Numbered from the stretch's first letter, positions 53,799 to 63,983 are shown. The stretch: 64,000 nucleotides of DNA from Lysinibacillus louembei (GCF_033880585.1 NZ_CP137624.1:2515501-2579500); one strand, 5' to 3'. Program-made: numbers and translations. Notes: generated from the sequence alone by a model not told the origin.

Positions 53799-53843
53799 AT
53801 GACACCACCAACAAAATTAAACAAAGTAGTGCTGAGCAAATGA
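53799..53843 (+). CDS. 14-codon leader ORF coupled to the plsY-like gene
   Basis: It has the only strong ribosome binding site in the region (AGGAGGT), and encodes MTPPTKLNKVVLSK. Its TGA overlaps the ATG of the plsY-like gene (ATGA), so ribosomes ending here can restart on the next gene. The plsY-like gene has no clear ribosome binding site of its own. The peptide is likely a translational coupling device rather than functional itself. Confidence 0.5.
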   Translation: MTPPTKLNKVVLSK

Positions 53844-54388
53844 TGATTGCTTATTATTTATTTAGCAGTTATTTGCTAGGAACAATCATGACAGCATGGC
53901 TTGTAGGGAAGTACTACGGTCTTTCGCTACAGCAACAGCATAGCGGTAACCTTGGGGCACGCAATGCAGGACGTGCGCTTGGCAAAAAAGGATTTATTTT
54001 GACGGCAATTGGAGATGGCTTAAAAGGTGTAATTGTTGTGTTGATCGGGCGTTATGCAGGGTATGAGGCTAACATTATTACATGGGCAGTATTTTTTGTT
54101 TTGCTTGGGCATCTGTATCCTTTTTGGTTGCGCTTTAAAGGGGGGAAAGGGGTTGCAACGATAGTCGGAGCGCTTGTTGCATTAAATTTTCTCTACTTTA
54201 GTATATTTGTTATTAGTTTTATAGCTGGGTCCTATTTGCTAAAAAGTGCAACATTTGGGTTGTGCATTGCGTTGGTTATATATAGTAGTATTGTTATTTT
54301 CGCTGATGTGTTACCAGCAACACTTCTTTGTAGCGTTGCACTTGTTTTATGGAAGCATCGGAAAAATATAAAAGAAAGGCTGGTATAA
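53840..54388 (+). CDS. PlsY-like glycerol-3-phosphate acyltransferase (paralogue)
   Basis: 182-residue integral membrane protein of the PlsY family with several hydrophobic helices. Motif 1-like SGNLGARNAGR and motif 2-like GHLYPFWLRFKGGKGVAT, used for acyl-phosphate and glycerol-phosphate binding, are present. Canonical PlsY acylates glycerol-3-phosphate in the first phospholipid step. The one-base gap to a GNAT-aminotransferase fusion gene suggests this copy works on another substrate. A chromosomal housekeeping plsY probably exists elsewhere. Confidence 0.78.
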   Translation: MMIAYYLFSSYLLGTIMTAWLVGKYYGLSLQQQHSGNLGARNAGRALGKKGFILTAIGDGLKGVIVVLIGRYAGYEANIITWAVFFVLLGHLYPFWLRFKGGKGVATIVGALVALNFLYFSIFVISFIAGSYLLKSATFGLCIALVIYSSIVIFADVLPATLLCSVALVLWKHRKNIKERLV

Positions 54389-54389
54389 T

Positions 54390-55922
54390 ATGTATTGGTG
54401 TAAAATAGCGACATCTGAAAAAGAATTTGAAGAAATCGCTGCATTAAATTACGCAACATTTGTAGAGGAGATTCCCCAGCATCCAACAAATGCAGCACGT
54501 CATCTAGTAGATAAATTTCATACAGAGAATACATATCTTGTTGTTTATAAGGAACAACAATTGATTGGTATGTTAGCTTTGCGTGATAAACGTCCATTTT
54601 CAATAGATGAAAAAATCGGTATTGTTGAAAACTATTTAACAGCTGAAGATTGCGAGAAGCTTTGTGAAGTGCGACTCTTGGCGATTAAAAAGCAATATCG
54701 CAATGGGCGTGTGTTTTTTCGTCTTGCACAGGCATTAGTAAATTATTTATTTGAACGTCGTTACACAGCCTGCGTGATTTCAGGGACAACGAGAGAACAA
54801 AAGCTATATAAGCAAATGGGCTTTCAGCAGTTTGCAGAGGCTGTTGGAACAAGCGAGGCATTATTTTTACCAATGGTATTAACGAGGGAAGGGAGTGCAC
54901 CATTACGACAGCGATTAAGGCGTGATGCATTCACCTTTTACCCAGGGCCAGTATTACAGCAGGAGCCAATTGTGCATACAGATTTATCACATCGCTCCTA
55001 CGCCTTTCAACTATTATTTGAAGAGTTACAGCAACGTTTATTAGCATTGGCACATGCAAAATATGTAACGACACTTGTTGGAACGGGGACGTTAGCCAAT
55101 GAGGCAATGCTAGCACAACTAAAATCTGATTTTTCAGGGAGCAAAGGGTTAATTATAACAAATGGTGAGTTTGGTGAACGCTTAGCACGGCAAGCAAAGC
55201 AGCAGCAAATGGCGTTTGATGTACTAGCTTTTGGCTGGCAGGAGTCATTTGATTTAGCATATATTGAAGAGCTGCTTGAACGAGGGGAGTATAAATGGCT
55301 ACTCTATACACATGGTGAAACATCAACAGGAATGTGCAATGATGAAGAGCTAACGCTGCTTGCTGAACGTTATAATGTGGCGCTATGTGCAGATTGTATT
55401 AGCTCATTTGGGGCATTGCCATTTTCGTTAGCAGCATTTTATTTGGCAACAGCTGTTAGTGGTAAAGCAATTGGGGCACTAAGTGGACTGTCTTTTGTGT
55501 TCTCCAATCATCAGCCACAGCCTAGCGATGCACCGCTCTATATTAATTTGGCACATTATGGTCAATTGCACATTCCATTTACATTGCCAGCAGCTCTTAT
55601 AGCTAGCACATTAGCTTCTTTACGCGACTACCCTGTGCGATTTGAGCTGCTAGCAGAGCGCATGAAAAGGCTAGAAGCATGGTCATGCTACCAGCAATAT
55701 GCATCAAAAATAAACCCTTACCCAATGATTGCAACATTTAAGCTGCCGCATGAGCTATGCCATTTAGCTGACGATTTAAAGCTGAATGGCATTCATTTGC
55801 ATGATGAAAGTGGTTATTTGCAAAGTAGAGGTTTCGTGCAAATAAGTGTCGTTCAACCTTATTTTGAAGAAGCATTTACGAAGCTAACAACGATATATAA
55901 ATATTATCAATTGCTCGATTAA
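54390..55922 (+). CDS. GNAT acyltransferase fused to a class V aminotransferase
   Basis: 510 residues. The N-terminal part (1 to about 165) is GNAT-like and recalls N-acyl amino acid synthases (CEVRLLAIKKQYRNGRVFFRL, ISGTTREQKLYKQMGF). The C-terminal part (about 185-510) is a fold-type I PLP enzyme of class V: FYPGPV at its start, THGETSTGM, ALCADCISSFG with the PLP-ring Asp, and the Schiff-base Lys in VSGKAIGALSG (about residue 359). The class includes alanine-glyoxylate and aminoethylphosphonate aminotransferases. The coupling to a PlsY paralogue suggests synthesis of an unusual acylated amino compound. Function unproven. Confidence 0.75.
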   Translation: MYWCKIATSEKEFEEIAALNYATFVEEIPQHPTNAARHLVDKFHTENTYLVVYKEQQLIGMLALRDKRPFSIDEKIGIVENYLTAEDCEKLCEVRLLAIKKQYRNGRVFFRLAQALVNYLFERRYTACVISGTTREQKLYKQMGFQQFAEAVGTSEALFLPMVLTREGSAPLRQRLRRDAFTFYPGPVLQQEPIVHTDLSHRSYAFQLLFEELQQRLLALAHAKYVTTLVGTGTLANEAMLAQLKSDFSGSKGLIITNGEFGERLARQAKQQQMAFDVLAFGWQESFDLAYIEELLERGEYKWLLYTHGETSTGMCNDEELTLLAERYNVALCADCISSFGALPFSLAAFYLATAVSGKAIGALSGLSFVFSNHQPQPSDAPLYINLAHYGQLHIPFTLPAALIASTLASLRDYPVRFELLAERMKRLEAWSCYQQYASKINPYPMIATFKLPHELCHLADDLKLNGIHLHDESGYLQSRGFVQISVVQPYFEEAFTKLTTIYKYYQLLD

Positions 55923-55928
55923 ATGTAG

Positions 55929-55978
55929 AAAAGTTGTAAGAAAGTAGCTGTTAAGCTGCTTCCTTACAGCTTTTTGCA
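55929..55978 (+). terminator. terminator after the fusion gene
   Basis: A long imperfect stem (55929-55949 with 55955-55975) ends in TTTTT. Confidence 0.85.
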
Positions 55979-56092
55979 ATTTTAGCTTATGAAACATGAA
56001 AACAATGGAGAAGCTATAACTAGCAATAAAGTGGTATGAAGAAAAACAGACTCACTTTTTGTGAATTTTGAACAAGATGAGTGAGGTAATAC

Positions 56093-57193
56093 ATGAATCA
56101 AAATAAAATGATTAGTATATTGCATGTCATACTTTTAATGATGACAGTTATTGGGTTGAAAAATCATGTAACGATTCTCCCACCTTTAATAAACAAAGCA
56201 GGACGAGATGCATGGATGTCCGTGTTTTTATCAGTTATTGCTTTATTACCGTGGCTATTGCTGCTTATTTACTTGCACAAGCAAATCGGTAAGACGCCTT
56301 TTCGAGATTGGCTATCAGAAAAAGTAGGAAAAGCATGGGAGAAAATAATTGTCTATATATTTGTAGTCTATTTAATGTTGATTGCAGCTTTCACATTACG
56401 GGAAACAATGCAGTGGGTGAAAGTAACCTTTCTACCTGAGACACCAGAGCTGCTACTACTTTTAGTTTATATTGCTCTATGTATTTTTTTAGCGACTACA
56501 GGTGTTCAAGGGATTGTGATTGTCAATGTGATTGTGCTAGTAGGTGTCGTGTTTTTAGGCTTTTTTGTAGCAATCGTTAATATTAAGGTAAAAGAATATG
56601 AGCTATTAATGCCTTTTTTAGAGCATGGTATTTCCCCTATTTTATATGCTGCAGTTTATCCAGCATCTGGCTTTGTTGAACTGTTTTTTATACTGCTCAT
56701 TCAAAACCAAATAAAAGAGCGCATGAAATGGCCATATTTCGGTATTATTGTGTTGATTTTACTAGGATTAACACTTGGTCCCTTAGTTGGCGCTATCGCA
56801 GAATTTGGTCCTGCTGAAGCTAAAAATCAATACTATCCAGCGTATGAGGAGTGGCGACTTGCCTCTATTGGGCGCTTTGTTGAGCATGTGGATTTTTTCT
56901 CTATTTATCAATGGCTCACAGGTGCTTTTATGCGCATTGGTTTTATTTTATTTATAATTATTCATTTACTACGTTTAGATGGTCAAAGAAAGCGTATATT
57001 AAAAATTATATTACCAGCGTTTCTTGCGATTAGCTTGCCATTATTTTTGTTCAATGATCGTACATTCCTTCAAATAAAAAGTGAGTATTTTTTAGTTAGT
57101 ACTTTTGTTTTCTTTTTTATATGGGGAATTATACTGACACTTATTTCATTGAAAAAAACGAAAAAAATGCCAAAAAAGAAGGTGGAGCAATGA
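56093..57193 (+). CDS. GerAB-type germinant receptor subunit
   Basis: 366-residue polytopic membrane protein of the spore germination permease (GerAB/APC-like) family with about ten hydrophobic helices. It begins SILHVILLMMTVIGLKNHVTILPP and has the family-typical PASGFVELFFILLIQNQ in the middle. In spores it forms the germinant-binding subunit of the receptor in the inner membrane. It is the first of three ger genes (order B-A-C). Ribosome binding site GTGAGGT. Germinant unknown. Confidence 0.87.
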   Translation: MNQNKMISILHVILLMMTVIGLKNHVTILPPLINKAGRDAWMSVFLSVIALLPWLLLLIYLHKQIGKTPFRDWLSEKVGKAWEKIIVYIFVVYLMLIAAFTLRETMQWVKVTFLPETPELLLLLVYIALCIFLATTGVQGIVIVNVIVLVGVVFLGFFVAIVNIKVKEYELLMPFLEHGISPILYAAVYPASGFVELFFILLIQNQIKERMKWPYFGIIVLILLGLTLGPLVGAIAEFGPAEAKNQYYPAYEEWRLASIGRFVEHVDFFSIYQWLTGAFMRIGFILFIIIHLLRLDGQRKRILKIILPAFLAISLPLFLFNDRTFLQIKSEYFLVSTFVFFFIWGIILTLISLKKTKKMPKKKVEQ

Positions 57194-57194
57194 T

Positions 57195-58619
57195 ATGCAG
57201 CAAAAAATAACGGAGATGGAGCTGCGCCAATTATTTAATCAAACAGCCGATGTGCAGTTTCAAACATACCAGTTCCAATCATCTACAGTTAGTCTCATTA
57301 CATGCGAGGCTATGATTGATACGCATTTATTAAATGAGGTTATCGTACCGCGTGTGAAAGCAGTTGGTCAGCAGCAAGACGAATCAATTGAAGCGCAGCT
57401 ATATGTACCTGGCTTACAGCAAGTAGAGTCTTTGTCAGAGGTTGTAACACTTGTTTTCACAGGCTTTGTTGTTATTTATTTTGAGCAGCAGCAATTGCTT
57501 TTTTCGAGCAATATTGCTAAAAAACCGAACCGAAATCCCGAGGAAACCAATTTAGAGGTGCTTATAAAAGGTCCACGTGATAATTTTATTGAGGACATTG
57601 GGGTTAATATCGCCATTATTCGTAAGCGTTTACCAACAAATTCGCTTTCAGTTGAGAAATATACGGTAGGAAGACGTTCGAAAACAACAGTCGCACTTTT
57701 ATATATGAACGATATTGCGAATGATAAAATATTGCAGGGGATACGCAAGCAAATTAAGGAAATTGATACAGATGTCATGATAAGTGCAGATTTATTGATG
57801 GAGCGTATTACTGGAAAGGGAAAACTAATACCCCGTACCACGAATACAGCAAGGGGAGATTTTGCTGTTCAGTCATTAGTGAGTGGGCGCTTTTTAATAT
57901 TAGTCGATGGCGTTTCTTATTCGGTCATTTTTCCAATTAATTTGTTTATGCTATTGAAAACAAGTGAAGATAATGAATATCCAGTAATATTTAGCTCATT
58001 CGAGCGGCTATTGCGCTTAGTGGGTATTTTATTCGGGTTGCTGCTACCAGCCTTTTGGTTAGCGCTGACAACTTTTCACCAAGAGCAGCTCCCTTTTCAG
58101 TTGCTAGCAACAATCGTGCAATCGAATCGTGGCTTACCATTGCCATCTGCGCTAGAAATGCTATTAATGCTATTGATGTTTGAGCTTTTTCGTGAGGCGG
58201 GTTTGCGCTTGCCTAGCATTATTGGCGGAACAATAAGCGTTGTAGGTGGTCTGATTATTGGCGATGCAGCAATACGAGCAGGTGTGACAAGCCCTGCCAT
58301 GATTGTCGTTATTGCGATTTCCACAATTGCCACTTTTACACTTGTCAATCAAGCGCTTGTAACAGCGGTCAATTTGTTGCGTGTTTGCTTTATTTTAGTT
58401 ACAGCAGTATGTGGCTTGTTTGGTTTTTTTGTCTGTTTATATATGCTGCTTACTTATTTAGCGGGTATACGACTCTTTGGTATTCCTTATTTAAATATCG
58501 CTACAGATTTAAAATGGGAAACGGTAAAGAAAACTTTAATACGTGAGGTTCCTCAGCAAAAGGCAATGCGTCCAAATGCATTACATTTAAAAGATAAAAC
58601 AAAGGGAGGCAAAAAATGA
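57195..58619 (+). CDS. GerAA-type germinant receptor subunit
   Basis: 474 residues. A hydrophilic N-terminal half (with NRNPEETNLEVLIKGPRDNF and DIGVNIAIIRKRL, the strongest GerAA signature) is followed by a C-terminal membrane domain of several helices (LPSIIGGTISVVGGLIIGDAAI, AGVTSPAMIVVIAI). It forms the ion-channel-like part of the receptor. It starts one base after the GerAB stop and overlaps the next gene by four bases (ATGA), a tightly coupled operon. Confidence 0.92.
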   Translation: MQQKITEMELRQLFNQTADVQFQTYQFQSSTVSLITCEAMIDTHLLNEVIVPRVKAVGQQQDESIEAQLYVPGLQQVESLSEVVTLVFTGFVVIYFEQQQLLFSSNIAKKPNRNPEETNLEVLIKGPRDNFIEDIGVNIAIIRKRLPTNSLSVEKYTVGRRSKTTVALLYMNDIANDKILQGIRKQIKEIDTDVMISADLLMERITGKGKLIPRTTNTARGDFAVQSLVSGRFLILVDGVSYSVIFPINLFMLLKTSEDNEYPVIFSSFERLLRLVGILFGLLLPAFWLALTTFHQEQLPFQLLATIVQSNRGLPLPSALEMLLMLLMFELFREAGLRLPSIIGGTISVVGGLIIGDAAIRAGVTSPAMIVVIAISTIATFTLVNQALVTAVNLLRVCFILVTAVCGLFGFFVCLYMLLTYLAGIRLFGIPYLNIATDLKWETVKKTLIREVPQQKAMRPNALHLKDKTKGGKK

Positions 58620-59752
58620 AAAAGAGTTTATGTTTTTTCGTTTTATGTAGTCTTTTGTTAGCCTCATGCTGGGACAATAATGAGCCAGAACGAATGCTGT
58701 ATATTCATGGAGTAGGTGTTGATTACAAGGATGGCCAATTTGAAATTTATGCGCAATTATTAGATTTCTCAAATATTGCACGCTCAGATCAACCGAGCAC
58801 AGATGCCATTCAAACAGAGGTTGGTCATGCGACAGGTAAAACAATTGATGAGGCGGCAGTCAATTTATATCGAGCTGTTGACCAGCGAATTTTATGGGGA
58901 CATTTATCCTATGTAGTATTTTCAAATCAGTTATTGAAAAGCTCTCACTTAGAGCAAGCGGTTGATTCATTTGTACGCTATCGAGAAACGCGCTATACGA
59001 TGTGGGTGTACACGAGTGATGAGCCATTGAACGAGCTGTTGCTCGTTACACCGATTTTAAATAAAGGGATGACTTATTCAAGACTTGCAGATCCTTTAAA
59101 TTCTTATTATCAAGAGTCTTTTATTGAACCGATTAGTTTACGTACAATGCTTATCCATTTAGACGAGCCAGGTCATGAGGTAAATATACCATTTGTTGTT
59201 TCAGGAGATAGATGGGAGACGCCTAAAGGTGTTGATCCTGTATATGAAATGCAAGGTATTAGTGTTATCACGAAATCGCAATTGAAGGGCTCCTTGTTTG
59301 ATGCTGATGCAGAGGGGCTACGTTGGATGACCAATGAGACAGCACGGGCGCAAATTACGCTGGAAAATGATGATGATCAAAAGTCGTATACGACAATTAT
59401 TGTAGATAAAGTAAAGCGTAAAATTACCCCTGTTGAAGAAGGTGGACAACTACGCTTTGATATCTCAATCGAAGTAGATGTAACGACAAGTGGAAAAGAT
59501 GGACGAAAAGGTGAGGAAAAACTAAAGAAGGAAATAACAGGGCAAATAAAAAAAGAGGTCGAACACACTTATACAAAAAGTTTAGAGCAAAACATGGATG
59601 TTTATAGATTATCTGAGCAAGCATACCGAAAAAAGTTGAAGGCATGGAAAAGGTTGAATGACAATGGGCGAATTCAGTTAACGGAGCAATCTATCCGAAA
59701 GCTAGATGTGAGCATCAAAAACATTAGAACAGAGCGTACAACGAGACATTAG
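58616..59752 (+). CDS. GerAC-type germination lipoprotein
   Basis: 378 residues with a type II signal peptide, LLLASC, lipidated at Cys18. The body matches Ger(x)C proteins: WDNNEPERMLYIHGVGVDY at the start, then domains with EVGHATGKTIDEAAVNL, RILWGHLSYVVFSNQLL, and a C-terminal domain ending in basic residues. It completes the germinant receptor on the outer face of the spore inner membrane. It overlaps GerAA by four bases. Confidence 0.9.
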   Translation: MKKSLCFFVLCSLLLASCWDNNEPERMLYIHGVGVDYKDGQFEIYAQLLDFSNIARSDQPSTDAIQTEVGHATGKTIDEAAVNLYRAVDQRILWGHLSYVVFSNQLLKSSHLEQAVDSFVRYRETRYTMWVYTSDEPLNELLLVTPILNKGMTYSRLADPLNSYYQESFIEPISLRTMLIHLDEPGHEVNIPFVVSGDRWETPKGVDPVYEMQGISVITKSQLKGSLFDADAEGLRWMTNETARAQITLENDDDQKSYTTIIVDKVKRKITPVEEGGQLRFDISIEVDVTTSGKDGRKGEEKLKKEITGQIKKEVEHTYTKSLEQNMDVYRLSEQAYRKKLKAWKRLNDNGRIQLTEQSIRKLDVSIKNIRTERTTRH

Positions 59753-59907
59753 AGTTAAAATGAATAGGCTGCTTGGAAAGGATATTAGATTTTTTCGACA
59801 GCCTATATACATATTGAAAGGTGAGGCTTCCTGTTGTCCAATAAGCTACTGACATGTAAAATGATGATGAGGATAATCCAGATGTTACCGTAACGGGAGT
59901 GAATAGT

Positions 59908-60888
59908 TTGAAAAAAAAGAAGCAACAAATACGACGACAGGATAATGTAATACTGTTTCCCGGTGTAGGTGAACGATTATTGGAACAGGCGCATGCTTAT
60001 GCAGAAAGCTACCAATACGATTTGGCCTGTGAAGCATTTGCGGAGGCTTTACGTTATATAGAGGGCGATGAAATTTCCTTAAGTGTCTACGCTTATTCGC
60101 TGTATGAAATACGCGCATTTAAGCAGGCTAAAGAAGTTTGTGAGGAGCTTTTAGCAATTGGTCCAACGATGTATTTTGAAGCAATGGAGCTATACTTAAC
60201 GATTTCTATGCAATTGAGAGAATTTAAGCAAGTCGAAAAATTAATTGAAACATTGCTTGATGAAGATGCCATCCCAGAAAATCAATTAGAAAAATTCCAG
60301 CGACTAAAAAATTTGAATGCAGAAATCGCAAACAATCAACTGCTTCAGCAGGAAACTCAACAGCAAAATAATGCAGAATTTTCAATTGTCCATTTCTTGC
60401 AGCTCTCTCAATATGAGCAGCTACAAGTGATTTATCAATTAACAGATACAAACATTCGTCCAATTGTACAGCCGCTTATACAGGTTATAGAAAATGAAGC
60501 GATACATCCATTCATTCGAAGCTTGACATTAATTTTGCTTGTTGAACAGCAAGTAAATACAGAGATTTTTGTTGAAAAATTTCAGCAGCAGCGCACAGTT
60601 AATCCAGCTCATCTAGCAGTGCCAACAGAATTGCCGCAATATCAAGCGATTGAAGCAAATATCAAGGCGTGCTTAGAGAAAGACCCAACAACGCTAGAGA
60701 TGGTGCAGCAATTGCTTGCAAAGCATGCGATTGTCACATATCCTTTTGAATGGTTAGCGTATGATGCTGAGGATGTGGCACAGAGCTATATTGATTATGT
60801 GCATATGCTTTTTGGTCAAGTGCAAGAAATGGATTACGAAATTATTGAATTTTTGCAACAACTCGAAACATTTTCAGAATTACATTAA
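59908..60888 (+). CDS. ysoA: TPR-like protein (YsoA-like)
   Basis: 326 residues, all helical, with tetratricopeptide-like repeats in the first half (YQYDLACEAFAEALRYIEGD, AFKQAKEVCEELLAIGP, REFKQVEKLIETLLDE). It lies just before tig, as does ysoA in B. subtilis. The role is unknown; TPR folds usually mediate protein contacts. TTG 59908 is preferred since CGGGAGTG lies six to seven bases before it; a GTG at 59899 overlaps this site. It marks the return to conserved chromosomal order. Confidence 0.75.
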   Translation: MKKKKQQIRRQDNVILFPGVGERLLEQAHAYAESYQYDLACEAFAEALRYIEGDEISLSVYAYSLYEIRAFKQAKEVCEELLAIGPTMYFEAMELYLTISMQLREFKQVEKLIETLLDEDAIPENQLEKFQRLKNLNAEIANNQLLQQETQQQNNAEFSIVHFLQLSQYEQLQVIYQLTDTNIRPIVQPLIQVIENEAIHPFIRSLTLILLVEQQVNTEIFVEKFQQQRTVNPAHLAVPTELPQYQAIEANIKACLEKDPTTLEMVQQLLAKHAIVTYPFEWLAYDAEDVAQSYIDYVHMLFGQVQEMDYEIIEFLQQLETFSELH

Positions 60889-60902
60889 ACATGTGAAAAA
60901 AG

Positions 60903-60930
60903 TTGAAACATTATACATCTATGATATACT
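60903..60930 (+). promoter_or_regulatory. tig promoter
   Basis: TTGAAA (60903-60908), a 16-base spacer and TATACT (60925-60930), about 70 bases before tig. Confidence 0.6.
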
Positions 60931-61001
60931 TAAATGGTTGTAGAAACTGTATAAAACAATATGTTTGTAAACAGAGCAATTTTATTTTGGAGGTTATATA
61001 C

Positions 61002-62288
61002 ATGTCAGTTAAATGGGAAAAACAAGAAGGTAACCAAGGTTTATTAACAATCGAGGTGCCAGCTACAGAAGTAAACAAAGCTTTAGATAAAGCATTTGCA
61101 AAAGTTGTAAAGCAAATTAACGTACCAGGTTTCCGTAAAGGGAAAATGCCTCGCCCGATGTTTGAAAAGCGCTTTGGTGCTGAAGCACTTTACCAAGATG
61201 CTTTAGAAATCATCATTCCAGAAGCATACTCAAATGCCATCGACGAAGCTGGTATTGAGCCAGTGGATTTCCCAGAAATCGCTGGAACTGAAAACTTTGA
61301 AAAGGGCGCAGACTTTACATTTACTGCAACAGTAACAGTAAAGCCAGAGCCAAAATTAGGAGACTACAAAGGTCTTGAAGTAACAAAGCTTCCAACAGAA
61401 GTAACAGACGAAGAAGTAGACGCACAAATCGAAGAGCAATTAGCGAAAAAAGCAGAGCTTGAAATTAAAGAAGATGAAGCGATCGTTGAAGGCGATACAG
61501 CTGTAATCGACTTTGAAGGCTTTGTAGGTGATGAAGCTTTCGAAGGTGGTAAAGGTGCTGACTACCCATTAGAAATCGGTTCAGGCTCATTCATCCCAGG
61601 CTTTGAAGAGCAATTAGTAGGCGTAAAATCTGGTGAAGTGAAGGATGTTGTTGTAACATTCCCAGAAGAATACCACGCTACTGAATTAGCGGGTAAAGAA
61701 GCGACATTCAAAGTAACTGTAAAAGAAGTAAAAACAAAAGTATTACCAGAATTAAACGATGAGTTCGCAAAAGAATTAGACTCAGAAGTTGATAGCGTAG
61801 AAGCTTTACGTGCAAAAATTAAAGAAACAACTGCAGCACAAAAAGAAACAGATTCTGAAGCAGCATTGCGCGATGAATTAGTTGAAAAAGCAGCTGAAAA
61901 TGCTGAAATCGACATTCCACAAGCAATGATTAACACAGAAGTAGACCGTATGGTACAAGAGTTTGGCCAACGTTTACAAATGCAAGGTATGAACCTTGAT
62001 CTTTACTACCAATTCTCAGGTCAAAGCGAAGAAGCTTTACGTGAGCAAATGGCTGCTGACGCTGCAAACCGTGTACGTGTATCATTGACGTTAGAAGCAA
62101 TCGCTGCAGCTGAAGGTATCGAAGTATCAGAAGAAGATATTAAAGCAGAATTAGAAAAAATGGCTGCTCAATTCGGTATGACAACAGAGCAAATTACATC
62201 TGCATTAGGTGGTACATCTGTTTTAGAGAACGATATTCGCACACAAAAAACAGTTGAGTTACTAGTTGAAAACGCAAAAATTTCTTAA
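61002..62288 (+). CDS. tig: trigger factor, ribosome-associated chaperone
   Basis: 428 residues. The N-terminal ribosome-binding domain has the signature GFRKGKMPR (about residue 44); the middle is an FKBP-type peptidyl-prolyl isomerase domain ([22 protein letters not shown], then [14 protein letters not shown]); the C-terminal helical arms form the chaperone cradle. It protects nascent chains at the ribosome exit. ATG 61002 follows TTGGAGG; an in-frame upstream start at 60903 is inside the promoter. It ends at a strong terminator before clpX. Confidence 0.97.
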   Translation: MSVKWEKQEGNQGLLTIEVPATEVNKALDKAFAKVVKQINVPGFRKGKMPRPMFEKRFGAEALYQDALEIIIPEAYSNAIDEAGIEPVDFPEIAGTENFEKGADFTFTATVTVKPEPKLGDYKGLEVTKLPTEVTDEEVDAQIEEQLAKKAELEIKEDEAIVEGDTAVIDFEGFVGDEAFEGGKGADYPLEIGSGSFIPGFEEQLVGVKSGEVKDVVVTFPEEYHATELAGKEATFKVTVKEVKTKVLPELNDEFAKELDSEVDSVEALRAKIKETTAAQKETDSEAALRDELVEKAAENAEIDIPQAMINTEVDRMVQEFGQRLQMQGMNLDLYYQFSGQSEEALREQMAADAANRVRVSLTLEAIAAAEGIEVSEEDIKAELEKMAAQFGMTTEQITSALGGTSVLENDIRTQKTVELLVENAKIS

Positions 62289-62310
62289 TCGACTTATTTG
62301 CTAAATATAG

Positions 62311-62346
62311 ATAAAACAAGGTGCACAATTTTGCACCTTGTTTTAT
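62311..62346 (+). terminator. terminator after tig
   Basis: ATAAAACAAGGTGCA pairs with TGCACCTTGTTTTAT, a perfect 15-base-pair stem with T-rich ends. Confidence 0.93.
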
Positions 62347-62494
62347 CACATATACATATAAAAACGTGATAACTGCTCATATATTTTTTAGGTATAACTT
62401 ATAATATACATAAAGCAAGCATAAAGGCAGTCAATATATTTGATAAAGAACAAATAATCTTGTAAGATTGAAGCTTGAATAGGGGTGAAACAAA

Positions 62495-63763
62495 TTGTTC
62501 AAATTTAATGATGAAAATGGCAATTTAAAATGCTCTTTCTGTGGGAAAACACAAGAACAAGTTCGCAGACTGGTAGCAGGACCAGGTGTATACATTTGTG
62601 ATGAATGTATCGAACTTTGCTCTGAAATTGTTGTAGAAGAGCTTGGAGTAGAAGAGGAAATCGACTTCAAAGATATTCCGAAGCCTAAAGAAATTTTAGG
62701 TATTTTGGATGAATATGTGATTGGGCAAGAACGCGCGAAAAAAGCTTTAGCTGTAGCGGTTTACAATCACTATAAACGCATTAACTCAAATGCTAAAATT
62801 GACGATGTAGAGTTGTCAAAATCAAATATTGTATTAATCGGACCAACTGGTAGCGGTAAAACTTTATTAGCACAAACGTTAGCACGTATTTTAAACGTAC
62901 CGTTTGCGATTGCGGATGCGACTTCTTTAACGGAAGCTGGCTATGTTGGGGAAGACGTAGAAAATATACTATTAAAGCTGATTCAAGCAGCGGATTACGA
63001 TATCGAGCGCGCTGAAAAAGGCATTATTTATATTGACGAAATCGACAAAGTGGCACGTAAATCAGAAAACCCATCGATTACACGTGATGTATCTGGTGAA
63101 GGTGTACAACAAGCCTTACTGAAAATTTTAGAAGGTACAGTAGCAAGCGTACCACCACAAGGCGGACGTAAACACCCACACCAAGAGTTTTTACAAATTG
63201 ATACATCCAACATCCTATTTATCGTAGGTGGTGCATTTGATGGCATCGAGCAAATTATTAAACGTCGCCAAGGCGAAAAAGTAATTGGTTTCGGTTCAAA
63301 TCCGAATAAAGTGGAAGAAACGGAAGGCTCATTGCTTTCACAATTGATTCCAGAGGACTTATTGAAATTTGGATTAATCCCAGAGTTTATCGGACGTTTA
63401 CCAGTATTAGCAAGCTTAGAGCAGCTAAACGTAGATGCGCTTGTACAAATTTTAACGGAGCCAAAAAATGCATTGGCAAAGCAATATCAAAAAATGCTTG
63501 AACTTGATAATGTAGAGCTAGAATTTGAAGAGAAGGCATTAGAGGAAATTGCGAAGCTAGCGATTGAGCGTAAAACAGGTGCGCGTGGCTTACGTTCTAT
63601 TATCGAAGCAACAATGCTTGATGTCATGTTTGAATTACCATCGCGTGACGATATTGTCAAATGTATCATTACGGCTGAAACAATCGTTGATAAAGCAGAG
63701 CCGAAATTGCTGTTAGCAGATGGCACTGAATTAAAAAAAAATAACGAAAAAACATCTGCTTAA
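62495..63763 (+). CDS. clpX: ATP-dependent Clp protease ATP-binding subunit ClpX
   Basis: 422 residues. N-terminal zinc-binding domain (CSFCGK, CDEC), AAA+ core with Walker A GPTGSGKT, Walker [10 protein letters not shown], sensor and C-terminal small domain ([12 protein letters not shown]). The IGF-type loop for ClpP docking is present (KVIGFGSNP). It unfolds tagged proteins and feeds ClpP. The start is TTG 62495 with AGGGGTGA ahead. The tig-clpX order is conserved. Confidence 0.97.
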   Translation: MFKFNDENGNLKCSFCGKTQEQVRRLVAGPGVYICDECIELCSEIVVEELGVEEEIDFKDIPKPKEILGILDEYVIGQERAKKALAVAVYNHYKRINSNAKIDDVELSKSNIVLIGPTGSGKTLLAQTLARILNVPFAIADATSLTEAGYVGEDVENILLKLIQAADYDIERAEKGIIYIDEIDKVARKSENPSITRDVSGEGVQQALLKILEGTVASVPPQGGRKHPHQEFLQIDTSNILFIVGGAFDGIEQIIKRRQGEKVIGFGSNPNKVEETEGSLLSQLIPEDLLKFGLIPEFIGRLPVLASLEQLNVDALVQILTEPKNALAKQYQKMLELDNVELEFEEKALEEIAKLAIERKTGARGLRSIIEATMLDVMFELPSRDDIVKCIITAETIVDKAEPKLLLADGTELKKNNEKTSA

Positions 63764-63782
63764 ACTATTAAAGTAACAACAG

Positions 63783-63830
63783 AAGCTGACATCAAACGTG
63801 CATCAGCACAAGTAGATGATCAGCTTTTCA
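63783..63830 (+). terminator. hairpin after clpX
   Basis: AAGCTGA and ATC pair with GAT and TCAGCTT, followed by TTTCATTT. Confidence 0.65.
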
Positions 63831-63904
63831 TTTACGTGAAATTTTTGTACATAAAAATGATTCGTATCCGATAACAAATAAAGATGTTAAATTAAACACA
63901 TACT

Positions 63905-63958
63905 ATCAAAAGCGGGTTGTTACGGATTACTCCTGCGGTTACTGTCGCAGAAAATATT
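63905..63958. repeat. fragment of the dispersed intergenic repeat
   Basis: CTCCTGCGGTTACT, then GTCGCA and AAATATTG, matches 7326-7358 of the MITE-like element closely. It lies between clpX and the next gene's ribosome binding site. Confidence 0.6.
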
Positions 63959-63983
63959 GATTATTAATGGAGGTGAATCCCGC

